Source: Polytrichum commune
Taxonomy: Eukaryota; Streptophyta; Polytrichopsida; Polytrichales; Polytrichaceae
DNA length: 64,000 nucleotides
Direction: 5' to 3'
Assembly: GCA_950295325.1 (NCBI GenBank)
Contig: OX485803.1
Span: 66,167,554-66,231,553 of the forward strand
Below are positions 18,630 through 30,540 of this stretch, piece by piece. A model generated the notes under the pieces. It was not told the DNA's origin and searched no databases. It saw only the letters and a list, made by a program, of their open reading frames with translations. A program made the position numbers and the translations under genes. Every line of letters starts with the position of its first letter. The stretch's first letter is position 1.

Positions 18630-19690
18630 ACAAGAAATCTCACGACGTTCTCAACTATGCAATGTACACAAAGATGTCGATGTTGGAAGAGTGGTGGCAA
18701 ACAAAAGTGAGTATTGTGACCTTGACCACTTCAACATTTCCTATTTAAAAAACCCTAAAGCCTTTTCACATTTTGGTTTCACTTTTATGCAATTGATTAC
18801 TTGGACTTTTGCTTTGTTCACTTCATCACTTTGTTTTATGGTTTGAATTGATTGACAATGGGAGCCACAGTTGAGTTTGTGTACAATGCACTCAATTTTG
18901 CTCATAACTGTAATACTCAACAATGAAATATCACAAAACTTCATTATTTGTAATAAAATGAAATAAAAAATTGGCACTTAAGTGCCTAATCTGATAAGAA
19001 ACTACGATATTCAGGTCACCCAACAACATTAGGTGAACTCTGTGTTTTACCAAAAATAGGGTGGGCCAAGGGCATGGCTATTCTTAGCTAGGGGTTTGTT
19101 GACGTGTCATGTGTCATGAGATAGAGGCATTGTGAAGGCTACCTTTGAGTGATAATAGGACCCATGTAATGCACGTAAGAACTTAATGAACTAGGTTTAG
19201 TGAAGCTCTATGAAAATTAGGAAAAATTGTAATATAATATGAAAAGAGTAATAATTAAAATAATTAATTTAAAAATGGCATTTTAAGACACGGCCTCTTG
19301 TGGCAAAGCCGCATTCCCTTGTTGGTTTCCCAACCGCTGGATAAACCGAACCGCTAGAGACTTATGGTTAGTTACTGGGGCAGCGGGCTGGGTCGGGGAC
19401 GGGTGGGCCTGCCCGTCTACCAAGGAGCGGGTCCTGGATATCCGGCGTTTCTATGGGCACAGAAAGGCCCGTGCACTTGCGGAACCCGTTGAGGCCAACG
19501 GCACCCAAATATAGCGGGCGCGGGTTTCCCAGTGCGAACCCCGGCCGAGGTGACCCCCTGGATTTCAAAGCCTTCTTCCCGCTCCATCGCGCACGTCCTA
19601 GGGTCTGCCCTTCGTCCTACCTTCGTGCGCGATGCGATGCGATGCCCTTGCGGACTCCGCGATGTCTGTTCGTAACGAATGGGAAGAAGA
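18630..19690. other. Intergenic, then GC-rich upstream region
   Basis: 18,630-19,300 is AT-rich without a gene. From about 19,360 the sequence becomes markedly GC- and CpG-rich, including GC-rich repeats of CGGG. This probably begins the promoter region of the MAPKKK gene downstream. Confidence 0.45.
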
Positions 19691-19696
19691 AGAGGG

Positions 19697-20200
19697 CTGA
19701 AGGCTCCCGGGAGCTCGTTTTCAGTGCCGTTCTTTAGAGACCAATTTTGTCTGTTTTCGTGGCGTGTGCAACATTTCCTTGGATTTTAGGTGTGTCGGAA
19801 TTGGAGAGAGCGGCGCAGGTTTGGCTGGATAAGGAGGCTAAGGCGACATTAGGGTAACATCGCCAGGGCTGCATTTAGGAAAAGAGAACGCTCCGTGGAG
19901 CTCGATGTCAGTGCCAGTCTTTAGAGACAACTGAGTGTTGTCGGTTTTCTTGGTGCGTGGGCGATTTTATTGCATTTAAGTAAGGTGTCGCAGGAATTGG
20001 AGAGCGCCGCAGGTTTGACTGGATAAGGAGGCAACATCGGGCAACTTTAGGGAACACTGGGTGCGACATTCAGGAAGAGTTGAAGGCTCCGTGGAGCTCG
20101 ATTTCAGTGCCATTCTTTACAAACCGCTAGTCTTGTCAATTTCCTTATAGATTAGGTGAAAGAATTTGGATTAGGCTGATGTTAGGTCAGGTCTGGTCGC
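19697..20200 (+). repeat. Three ~190-bp tandem repeats upstream of the MAPKKK gene
   Basis: The motif CTC(C)GTGGAGCTCG begins at 19704 (as CTCCCGGGAGCTCG), 19891 and 20087, giving periods of 187 and 196 bp. Each unit continues with a CAGTGCC-TTCTTTA stretch, a GTTTTC-rich part and, in the first two, GGAATTGGAGAG and CGCAGGTTTG-CTGGATAAGGAGG. The third copy is partial. They lie 420-930 bp before the start codon, so they may be promoter or 5' leader. Confidence 0.9.
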
Positions 20201-20623
20201 ACTACTTATCCGATGGGAGAGATTTAGAGTTTCGGTTGGCAGCATTTTGTGTGAATTGTGGTCACATGCATTCAAAATTTTATTGAGCACCACCATCTTA
20301 AGGAATGTGAGCACATCAGGACTTAGCTCGTCCTGCTTTGTCCGGGATTTCTGGTTGCTTCCTGCGGTCAGGAGGCAACCATGGGAGCCTATGGCATGTA
20401 TGTGTAGCGTATATGATCACTAGAGGGGAATGTTGACGATGTCTGTGTAGTCATGGTAAACAACGTGAAAGGCAGTTGTGCTTGAGAAGAAAGGTTCGTG
20501 CCATTCTCTACGTCATATGGTGCCCAGATCCGGCGGTGTTATGAAGGGTTCTGTCTGTGAGACCAAGGGGGTAGCTTAAACCTTTAGAGAATCATCAGAA
20601 TTCTGGAGAGCAAGCAGGGCAAG

Positions 20624-23348
20624 ATGCAGGTTGGTAACCGCCTTGGCAGTCCGCGTTCAATACGATGGCGGAAAGGCGAGCTTATTGGGGCAGGTGAGTC
20701 GTTTCGTTTCTTTCCATGGTGAAGCTTTTCCTCTCTACCGACGGCTAAGATTGTCTGTGGAGTTGGATGTGCCCACAGTAGGGCCACATATCTTGATGTT
20801 GAACATGAGAGGGAAGTACCAATGGATTTCGTTTTGGATGCCATACTGCCAACGTGATGGGCACATGACGAATGCCTAGTGATGAGGTTTCAGAGTCTTG
20901 ATGTAAAAGATTTCTAAGTTATATCAGGTTTTACAGCACCATAAATTGTGAAAAAAGGCACATGGGGTTCTCATATAGGAGGGTGCCTACACAAGTCAGA
21001 GCTCAAGGGATATCACTGTCTTAGAACGCCTGCGTGATAGATTTCGTTATCTAGTCCCTAGGGACGTTTGTGTGCCTGATTGAGACTATGTGTTTTGAAA
21101 TCTGATGCATAGCACTAGATTATACATCGTTGATTTCTTCTATTGTCGAATTTTTGTTTTAACGATCATAACATATGATACAGGTGCATATGGGCGTGTT
21201 TACATGGGTCTAAACCTGGACTCTGGGGAGCTCATAGCGGTGAAGCAGGTTTGTATCGCCCAAAACAACATAACCAAAGAAAGGGCGCAAGCACATATCC
21301 GGGAGCTGGAAGAGGAAGTAAAGCTGCTGCAAAATCTCTCCCACCCAAACATTGTGCGTTACTTGGGGACCGCGAGAGAAGAGGAGGCTCTAAATATCTT
21401 CCTTGAATTTGTCCCGGGTGGGTCTATTTCATCTCTCCTTGGGAAATTTGGCTCGTTTACAGAGCCCGTAATTCGGATGTATACCCGGCAGCTGCTCTTG
21501 GGGCTTGAGTATCTCCACAGCAACCATATTATGCACCGTGACATCAAAGGGGCAAATATCCTAGTGGACAATAAAGGATGCATCAAGCTTGCTGACTTCG
21601 GTGCATCCAAGAAAGTGGTAGAGCTTGCCACCATCTCAGAAGCCAAGTCTATGAAAGGAACTCCTTATTGGATGGCTCCTGAGGTCATTCGGCAGACAGG
21701 CCACAACTGGCAGGCAGATATGTGGAGTGTTGGATGTACTGTGATAGAGATGGCAACTGGGAAGCCCCCCTGGAGTCAGCAATTCCAAGAAGTAGCCGCT
21801 CTTTTCCATATTGGAACTACCAAGTCGCACCCTCCCATTCCAGAGCATCTGTCCCCGCATGGTAAAGACTTTCTGTTGAAACTTTTGCAGAGGGAACCTC
21901 GAAAGAGGCCAAGTGCCACGGAAATGTTGAAGCATCCGTTTGTACAGAACTGGGAGCATCATCACCATGGGCAAGAGGAAGCCGGTGAGGACCGGCAAGA
22001 GCTGGAACGTGATTTGCAGCCCAACAATAATAATGAAGGGTGCAGTGTGAGAACGTCCATGTCATTACGAAACTCCATCAAAGATACATGGAAGACAGGG
22101 AGTCGTTCTGTAAAGGACCTCTCGTTTTCGTTCAAAGGACCCTCGTCTTCTATCAGAAAGCACCAAAGCAGGGCCGGGAATGATTCGTATCTCGAGGACC
22201 TCAACTGTTCTGTTCGAATGGATTCCGTGAGGCTATCTTCAGTGAGATCGGATGCTGTGAGGGATTCCGTGAGGGATTCTATGAGGTTGGGATCTGTCAG
22301 GGATTCTATAAATTTTGGTTCTATCAGGGACTCTATGAACTTTGGTTCTATCAGGGACTCTATGAATTTCGGTTCGTTGAGGGATTCTATGAATTTTGGG
22401 TCTGTAAGGGAATCCATGAAGTTCAGTACATTGCGGGAGTCTTTGAAGTTTGGGTCCGTGAGGGACTCCATGAGGTTGGGTTCTGTGAGGGACTCTATGA
22501 GGTTGGGTTCTGTAAGGTTTGGCGCTAATCGAAATGATACATGGAATGAGAGCTTCAACCCAATCTCAGAGCCTTCATTTGTAGATGGCAACAAATGGCG
22601 GATGAATTTGACAACAAATGGTGGCTTCTCTTTGAGACCTCCTTCTGCTGACAACTCCGAGGGATCGGGAACTTTGCAGAGTGAGCAGAGTCTTGGAGGC
22701 AGGGGTTGGTCTTTACAGCAAGAAGAAGAGGATGAAGTGACAGAAAGCAAGATTCGTGCATTTTTAGATGAGAAGGCTCTGGAGCTGAAGAAGCTACAAA
22801 CGCCCCTGTATGAGGAGTTTAATGATTCGTTGAGAACCTCTGTTTTGGAAGAAGAAAGTGCTACAGCGGCAGTAGCGGTGGGACCTGCGGAGAGTTTCAT
22901 TGCACCATTGAGTCCTGCAGTAGCTAAGCAACCTACTACACCTAGTACTAGTAAGTCACCCAGTAAAGCGAGTAGTGTAAGTGGAAGGTCTGTTGGATTA
23001 CGCAGCAGTCAAGAGAGTGACACCAGTGTAAGCTCTGGCAGCCCAAGTGGTAGTGGAGCTCCTGGAACTAGTGTCAACTTCACCCCTCTGTTGGAGATAC
23101 CTTCCCCGAAGTTGAACGAATTGAAAGGGCTCGTTAATGAAACTCAGCAGCAGCCGTTACCCAGTCCTGGTTTGAGTTCCAGTGAGCGCCAAAGGTTGTG
23201 GAAAGAGGAACTCCAGCAGGAACTTCAACTGAAACGGGAGGAGAAGCGTAAGATCACTCAGAGGACGACTCAAACGTCCCCCTCTCCAAACTCCAGGGCC
23301 CTACAACGGCCAGGTAGCAGTCGTTTAGCCACTGTATCTCAAGTATAG
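20624..23348 (+). CDS. ANP/NPK1-type MAP kinase kinase kinase
   Basis: Two exons, 20624-20693 and 21184-23348, join in frame (phase 1) to encode 744 residues. The join restores GELIGAGAYGRVYMG, the glycine-rich loop. Further kinase marks are the AVK lysine, HRDIKGANIL (residue ~140), DFG (~160) and GTPYWMAPE (~182); the domain ends near residue 275. ANP/NPK1 kinases activate a MAPK cascade that drives phragmoplast expansion in cytokinesis and also acts in stress signalling. The C-terminal segment DEKALELKKLQTPLYEEF (about residues 525-545) and WKEELQQELQ near the end are family hallmarks; in NPK1 the C-terminal region binds the kinesin NACK1 (known of the family). Start: the ATG at 20624 follows an in-frame TAG (20585). 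The N-terminus before the kinase domain is short (about 15 residues), so a further upstream exon is possible. Residues ~367-470 are an unusual nine-residue repeat. Confidence 0.93.
22281..22520 (+). repeat. 27-bp/nine-residue tandem repeat within the MAPKKK
   Basis: About nine tandem copies of the unit consensus (N/R/K)(F/L)GS(V/I/L)R(D/E)SM, preceded by less regular copies from ~22,220. At the DNA level the 27-bp period is clear (GGTTCTATCAGGGACTCTAT and variants). It lies between the kinase domain and the conserved C-terminal region. Each unit contributes two serines close to arginine. Confidence 0.95.
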
Positions 23349-24857
23349 TAAATAGCCTTGACTGGGAGAGTCGATTTTTTCACTACCTACAGTATGTGGC
23401 GGTAGGGCACATTCCCTACTACTGATGAGTCAAACTCTTTTCTCGCCATGTGTGTACCTTCGTAGCTTGGCACACTGTAAGACCAGTCAAATTAGGTGAT
23501 TGCCTTAGTCTTCTTTTTACTTTGTAAAGTTGTCGTTTCCATTCTAAGCAATAAACTTAGGAACTTGTGCATGTGTGAGAGGGTCTTGTGCCAATTGGGG
23601 AGCTTCTAAAGTAGCTCCTAGGCTCACACCTTGATTCTTTATTCAGTTCCATTTGCATTTCAAGAGCTCACGAGGCTTTTGTTACTAGTCGGTTGTGGTT
23701 ACTGTTTGTTATTTATCAGAAAATCTACTCTTGCTGGATAGGCTTGCTTTGAGCACTTCTCTTCGGAAATTTGATCATGTTGCATTTGTGGTCACACTTC
23801 GACTCAGGCCTGTTGGTGCCGGGCACTTTCCATCATTTCTAACATCCTCACTACACAGATAGTAAAATCCTCTGCATCAATTACTGGAGTTGCAGTGTAC
23901 TACATAGGGTGTTCTTCTGGTGAATGGCCATTTTACATATGATGTGTGTGGTACTGATCAGTTATTTACTTCTTTAAATGCCTTTTCTTCTCCTTGCAAT
24001 TGTGTTGCTACTCCTACAAGTAAGCAAATCTTGAGAGTAGTTAATAGCTGCATCAGGTTTGCAAGCATAACACACATATGTACTTGAATTGCCTTCGTTC
24101 CTTCTATGAATTTTGGGCTTTTCAAATTTTGTTCCTTTTATTTGTTGAGTCTAGCTTTTGTAAGTGTGCTCCACCTGGACTGCCTCTACCATGCCTGTGT
24201 ACATGAGAAGGTCCTGCTAGAAGACAATTTATTTGTCTCTCCAGAACAGCTGCAGCTCAGATGTGGGTGGAGACTTGGAGTAAGGTACTTGGTACCTTTC
24301 TCACTTGACTTCATTTACTTGAGTCTTGTGTTCAAAGCTTGAGGTGTGAAGTCTCTTTCCCCTAAATTGTACCACATGGCATAACTTTATTTGTTGCATT
24401 AGAAGTTATCTCTACTTGGTTCCTACAGCATCAAGGACTCCATTGTTGGGTCTGAATGGCTAGCTGTCAGTTGCCTCTAATAGCATCCACGATAATCATC
24501 CTAGACTATGGAAACAGTTGACAAACTAGGTTACTTGGGTGACATTGTCAATCTTTATTCTTATCGATCAATTCACTAATCTGGAGTTTTAAATTCTATG
24601 AGAAATGGAGATAGTATGACTGTCAGTTCAGTCGTACATTTCAAATTGAGTAAGGTCGTTGGCTTTTTGGGCTTGTCCCAAAAAAAATTAAAAATATATG
24701 ATAAAATTTGTCTAAGGTGAGGTAGCTGCAACGTGGTGGTTTGCCTCAAAGGCTGTTCAATGCTCCATGAGATGCACTGTCATCATCGGAGCTTCAGATG
24801 CAGAGCTATGAAATGTTGGGATAGAATTGGTAAATAAGGAGTGCTTGTTGTACTGTT
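23349..24857. other. Convergent intergenic region between MAPKKK and ZF-HD genes
   Basis: Holds the 3' ends of two converging genes. No further open frame with coding character was seen; the frame at 24106-24342 is unsupported. Confidence 0.5.
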
Positions 24858-27800
24858 CTATGGCATGGAGCCAAACCCATCGTCGTAGCGTTTTAACTTC
24901 TGCTTTGCGTTGTGGATCCAATACTTGAGTGTCTTTGGTGAGACTCCTGAAACACCACAGGAAGGATCAGTTTCTTTAGTTGAAGCTCTTAACCATTTAA
25001 GGGTGCTTTGCTAAAGGATTAATCATGCATTGCATCACCTGGCCTTGCTACTTAACACATGTTTCTGACAGCTAGTCACTTGCAATGATAGGATTGTGGT
25101 AGTATTTGGAGACTGAACAAATTTGCTGTGATGCCTGCATCTCTGTTTCCAACACTTGGCCAAGTACACCGGTTGGTTACACTCAATAGTGTAATTCCTG
25201 TCAAGGGTAAAGGATACATAACAATTGGGGGCTGGGACAGTTGGACATCATTTATCCCAGGTATGTCACAGGCTTGTCCCATATCAGATTCAATTACATA
25301 ATCTGAACCTCTGTCTAAGTTCCAGGCAGTTCTTTATGTATAGGCAATTTGAACACTCGGTGGAAATTTGCAACAATAAGTTAGAATGGATTCTGGAGTC
25401 CGTTGGGGGCTTACCAATGTCCTCACAGGCTGCGGCTATGGTCTCCTTACGCTGGCCCACAACAGTCCACCCGGCCTGCTCAGCATATGCTTGCATCTTC
25501 TTTCTTTGCTCATCGGTGAATTGAGTCCTTTTCCTCTTGGGCTTTGATCCAGCATGGTTTGTAGCCTGATGATGCAGACCTGTCCCCGCCATAGCATTTG
25601 TTGATCCAGGTGCCGAAGTCCCCAGAGCTTGTGTTTTGCCAGGGTGGAATTGTTGAGGTGAAGGATTATAATGTCCCAGAGGGCGTGCTGATCTCTTCTC
25701 CGCAGTGCTCATGGGGCTGACCTCGGAGGAAAGAGGGCCCTCTGGATTGCCAACAAGGGGAGGGGATGGTGTAGTCAAAGACTTGTATCGCCTGTCACGA
25801 GAGCTGGCGCTTTGTGGAGTGCTTGCCTTTTGCAGGATACCGAGACACTCGGCAGTTGAGAGCGTCACCTGATGTAGAGAAATAAAAGTAGAACATGGGG
25901 AGTATAGTATCAATAACATTTTTGTTGGTTGCTACATTATACTACTCGGATCCATGAAGTTGAAATCTCTGTGCATCCGCAAATATATATGAAGATGCCA
26001 GGATTAATCCTCGAAAGTTTTGAAACTAATCTCAAATTGTTATGAAATATCAAAGCCCAGTAATACTGAGCCATAAGAAAACCAGGTAAGCCCCCCCAAT
26101 TATGTTAAATATTGAGCCTAAAATGGTTACGAGCACACCAGCCACTCTGGCTTGAACACATTTCTTTATTGGATCCATTCTTAAATCTGCACCTAACCAC
26201 CCACCATTCAAATATAACCACTCACCACTCAAATAATAGTAATGGGGTTACGGAATCTCTAGTGTTAATGGGATCCGAGTAAGATAAGTAACCGGATTAC
26301 GTTAATCCATTTGTGCAGCTCTCCTAAACCTAGAAAGCAATTATGTCCAGTAGCCTATGCAAAGAGCCTGGCAACCGAGGCCCTGAAAAGTTGAGACCCG
26401 TGTAGTTGGGCTCTTTGCACTAGCCACCTAATATGTAAATTTTAAAATGAACTCAAATGCCAAATTAGCCACAAGTTTTAATGTAAATTATGCCATGAAG
26501 GAGGAGCACCTTTGCAATGTGGTCGAGATTCTCAACAGAAATCCTGAGTAAGGTGTTGCGCTCCTTGTGGGACAGATCTCCAGCTCTCATTCTTGGGTCG
26601 ACAGCCAGCAATGGAAGAGCTCGGCTTGCGGCCTCCATGAGGTTGAGCGCCACCGCCTCGATGCTGGAAAGGGAGGCATGACCATTGGCATCGCCAGCTC
26701 CTGCATCTCTGTCTTTCTCCTCCTCCTTCCCATCGTCTCCCACCATCACACTCCTATGGTAGCTCCGGTGGCAACCACAAGCCACGCAATTTAAGGACTC
26801 TTGATGACCATCTCGGCCTGCAATCAATACCCAGCATATGACAAGTCTTTGCGTTACGAATTTAGTGAAGATGTGGACTAACAATTAGCATGACATTGAT
26901 TTGGTTATACAACGGGACATTCTATTCATCAGCATTGGGTAAGTTCAAGTAGGTCATAGATTGCACTCCCCCTTCAAATTTACGACCCCAAAGCGTACCT
27001 TGATTTCTGACGTACGGACAATTAAGAACTGAGCCTATAAAAAGGGAGAAAAGGAGGATGATTCGCCGATTACTTAACTCGTTTACTCAATTTGGGATAG
27101 ATTCGGAGTGGAATGAGAACTATACGATGAGTCATCCCCATTGCACATTAGACCAATTGTTGGGCATGTTTACTTAAAGATGCATAAAAATTGGCTGGGC
27201 TGTCTGAGGTTTACGTGGCTTTAAGAGCACTAAAAATGAAGGATACAAAAGATGTTTAAGATACGATAACACCTTCAGGTAAGAATTCGCCGCAACCATC
27301 AATGGTGTGATTCACACTGTCCAGCGCTTGGTTCTTCCAACACTCCTTGTATACGACTCGGGGAGCTGTCCGTGTTGGAGCAGTTTGCAGAGCGCGCCAG
27401 GCTCGTTCTGGCTTGCTCATCATCTTGTCCATTTCTGCTGCCGGCCCTGCTCTAGTTTGGTGATCTGCCACTTGTCCCCATTGGTCGCCACGAGCATCTG
27501 ATTCTTGGTGGGTGTTGTTGGACACCCAAATTCCTTGCGCACACTCACCCCCTCTTTGGTCCTCGCCCATGTGCCCTGGGTTGTCCCACCTGTCATGACG
27601 ACACAGTTGGAGGTTGGGATTAGCTTTAAGAAATTGCTAAAAAAAAATAGATGTTCTAATCGGAGTTTCAATTGTGCAAATTTTTCATCCGCATGTTTGC
27701 CCTGTAATTAATTCCTGTACATAGATAATCATCATGCCTACCAAGCATCCTCGGATGAGAGGCATCACTTCTTAGGAATGTTGCAACTAGAAAAGACAAT

Positions 27801-29860
27801 TGGAAGATACTCCTGGAGATCCTAAACATGTCTTTTTCTTAATACATTTCGGTGTGCATGTGTTGAGCTCATCGAAACGGAAAGTGCATGCTAGGATAGA
27901 TTCTCAGAGAATCACTCGACAATTGGAGGTTGGAGTATCAGAAGGATGCTGAGAGTAATTCAGTATTCGCCATTGGTCAGGCCTTAAGTCATTAACCGCA
28001 CTCGGTACTTCTGCGCACAAATTCATATCTACAAGGACAGTTGATATCTCCGAATGGCAGATTCTATCCCCCCACTAAAACCCAACATTTTCTCATTTGG
28101 AGTTTAATTTGCCAATTGTATGCACTGTGATTAATTTTGGGCAGTCAGCATGCCAGTAATGATCCTGCACGTACTAAATCATTGTGTCCGCCGAGTATTC
28201 TCGTACTCATCCATCATTGGATGTTCTCCTTGAGAAGATACCAAAATGGGTCTTTTTCTTAGTTTGAGGTGTGCATGTGTTGATCTCTTCTAAAGGGTGA
28301 AAAATGCATAATACGAAGGTTTCTCAAAGATGACTTCACGATGCATGGACACTCAGTGAAAGTTCGCACAAATTTGCACAAAGACAGATCTCCAAATGGC
28401 AGAGTTCATTCATCAACCCACTAAAAACCAAAAACGTTCTTAGTAGAGGTTAAGATTGTGGCTGCAGTTTCATGCCCATGTTTGAACTGTGATTGGTGAG
28501 CAGCGTCATAGCATCCCGGTAACACTGTGAACAGATAATCATCCTGCCAGCCGAACATTCTCGCACTCATACATCACTTATTTAGTGGCTACCCAATATC
28601 GATTGGTGCCGGGAAAGAAAACCGGATGCACTTTCTTGGTTTGAGGTGTGTATGTGTTGAGCTCCTCGAAACAACAGAAAAATGCATTATACCAAGGATA
28701 CTCAGAGTTGGTCAGGCCCTTTCATGAACACTTGGTTCTTGTGCACAAAAATTTGCACAAACACAGCTCACCGAATGGCAGAAATCTGTCAACCCACTTG
28801 AAACCCGAGTTTATAATTGTGCCAAGTACGACAGGACTGGGTTGGGTCAACCCATGTCTCTCTCAAGACAGCCGCTCTCCGAATGGCAGAGTCTTAACAA
28901 CCCACTAAACTAAAATCCCAAGATGTTTTGAGTGGAGTTCAAGATTGCCACTCTTCCAATACAACTTCTTTGATTAGTGGCTACATTTTGATCGAGGATG
29001 TCAATATGGTCTGTTCGAGGCATATAATATTCTCCAGCGAATCACTTTACAAATGCATGGACACACTCGGTTGAATCTGCGCAAATTTTTATGTTTCTCT
29101 CTCCAAGACAGCTGCTCTCCGATTGGCAGACGAGTCTATCAACCCACTAAATTAAACTCTGAATTTGTTCTTAGTCGAGTTTAAGGTTGCCATTTTTCCA
29201 ATATCAATTCTGTCATCAGTGGCCACATTTTGATCGAGAATGTCAAAATGGTCTGAAGGGATATATTATCAGAGAATCACTCGACGATGTATACATATAT
29301 ATCTGGTGATGACACACAAACCTGTCGCCACTAGCAGCTACGTTCGCACCGGTGGTACAAGGCTGGTGATGATCTCCGCTTCCTAGGATCCCATGAAGCG
29401 CCGTCACAGCCGTCGCTGATCCCCCACCGCGACTGCAGGATCCCCCAGCCGCTGCATGCAACTGATTATGGCCGCCGGTCGGAATAGAAACTGGTGCAGG
29501 ATGAGCGGCTTGCCACGAGCTTCGACCTCCACCACCTCCACCACCGCTGCCACTGGTGGCCATGAACAAACTCGCTGCCTCCTCTGCCGAGTCCCCGTAC
29601 CCGCCTGTGAGCTCCACTACCCCGCGACTACCCACCTCCGCCCTGGTGCTGCTCCGATCCACGCATTCTCCCGCCGTCGTCGCAGCGGCAGCGGGCCTCA
29701 CTTGGAGCAGCTCGACCGCGACTTGCCGCGGGTCACTAGTACGGCTGCCGCCGCCGTTAGCCATCCCTTGCCCCGCAACACCGCCATTGTCGACGAAGGC
29801 GTACTTGTGTGACCTCGCAGCACCAGCACCGGCATAGTACGGGTGGCAGTTATTATGCAT
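24858..29860 (-). CDS. ZF-HD (zinc finger homeodomain) transcription factor
   Basis: Minus-strand exons: 29322-29860 (tentative), 27273-27451 (left boundary firm, start tentative), 26510-26817, 25415-25868 and 24858-24946. Phases fit throughout (1,569 nt, 522 residues). The dimerisation zinc finger is split over exons 2-3: YKECWKNQALDSVNHTIDGC, then GEFLPEG-RDG and NCVACGCHRSYHR. The homeodomain is split over exons 4-5: KPKRKRTQFTDEQRKKMQAY up to CEDIG, then VSPKTLKYWIHNAKQK with recognition helix W and N. These are nuclear DNA-binding proteins known only from green plants. Oddities: the His of the family's C-x3-H zinc ligand is Gln (KNQ), and the protein has a long Gly/Ala-rich N-terminal extension. 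Exon 1 (from the ATG at 29860) is joined because its donor phase fits an AG at 27452. The acceptor is weak and exon 1 could belong to another gene. Confidence 0.85.
27720..29290. repeat. Diverged tandem repeats inside ZF-HD intron 1
   Basis: About four degenerate units of 250-420 bp share TTTGAGGTGTGCATGTGTTGA, then a GAATCACT(C/T)-type stretch, a GCACAAATTT segment, CTCCGAATGGCAGA and CAACCCACTAAA. They occur near 27,850-28,080, 28,250-28,430, 28,630-28,810, 28,860-28,920 and 29,090-29,160. The block fills most of the presumed 1.9-kb intron between exons 1 and 2. Confidence 0.8.
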
Positions 29861-30540
29861 TCTCCGAATCTTGAAGATTCCTCCGTCGACTCTCCGGGGG
29901 GGTGTATCCGTAATCCGGCCGCGGAGACACCGAGGGGTCGACACCCAGTTTTTCCTATCCCGTCAGCTCGCATGCAGCCACTGGTAGCACTTGTGCAAGC
30001 CCCCACCGGTGGTGGATCCGGCGCATTGTCGGAGCTGCTCCAGTTGTGATGATTTCCGAGAGGGTCGAGATTGGTGGTCCTTATATTCAAACTCCGGAGA
30101 GGTCATCTAGATCATGATGTCGCGATGCGACCTGCATCCCATGAGCGAGCGGACGGAGCTCACTGGATCATCGACTCCGGGAGTCGGAGTGCAGTGCCCT
30201 GCCGGGTTCGTAGGAGCATCCGGAAGGCGGCGGCGACGACGACGCCGCCTGCCTGCGAGGGGCCTCTCCCACTCGCCGGACGCCGCCCGTCGGATGTGTG
30301 GTTGTTGGGTGGCAGCCTATTGGTTGAGAGGGGCGTACGTGAGTATGGGTATGGAGGAGGTTAATAAGGGTCCCGTTCACACGGGTCCCAAGTCACTTAG
30401 GTCAATCCGTGCAATCTCAGCCGTTGAGAGCATGGAACCTGGGACTTACCACTTCCACATCGGGTCCCAAGTCCCAAGTCCCACGTATGACATGAATGTG
30501 ATACATGGGGACACTTATTGAAGGTGAGGCTTGGGACTTC
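29861..30540 (-). promoter_or_regulatory. GC-rich upstream region of the ZF-HD gene
   Basis: GC-rich, CpG-dense sequence directly upstream of the tentative first ZF-HD exon. It likely contains the promoter and leader. Open frames on both strands here are by-products of base composition. From about 30,380 there are short repeats of GGTCCCAAGTC. Confidence 0.4.

Noticed and set aside
20631-20879. 82-residue frame at the MAPKKK first exon
   Set aside because: It is in a different frame from the kinase; the true frame restores the glycine-rich loop across the intron.
26050-26232. Minus-strand 60-residue hydrophobic frame between ZF-HD exons
   Set aside because: It lies wholly within the well-supported intron 25,869-26,509 and has no supporting signals.
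29456-30521. Long plus-strand open frames rich in Ala, Pro, Arg
   Set aside because: The high GC content opens several frames at once. The minus strand carries the better supported ZF-HD exon, and no plus-strand domain is visible.
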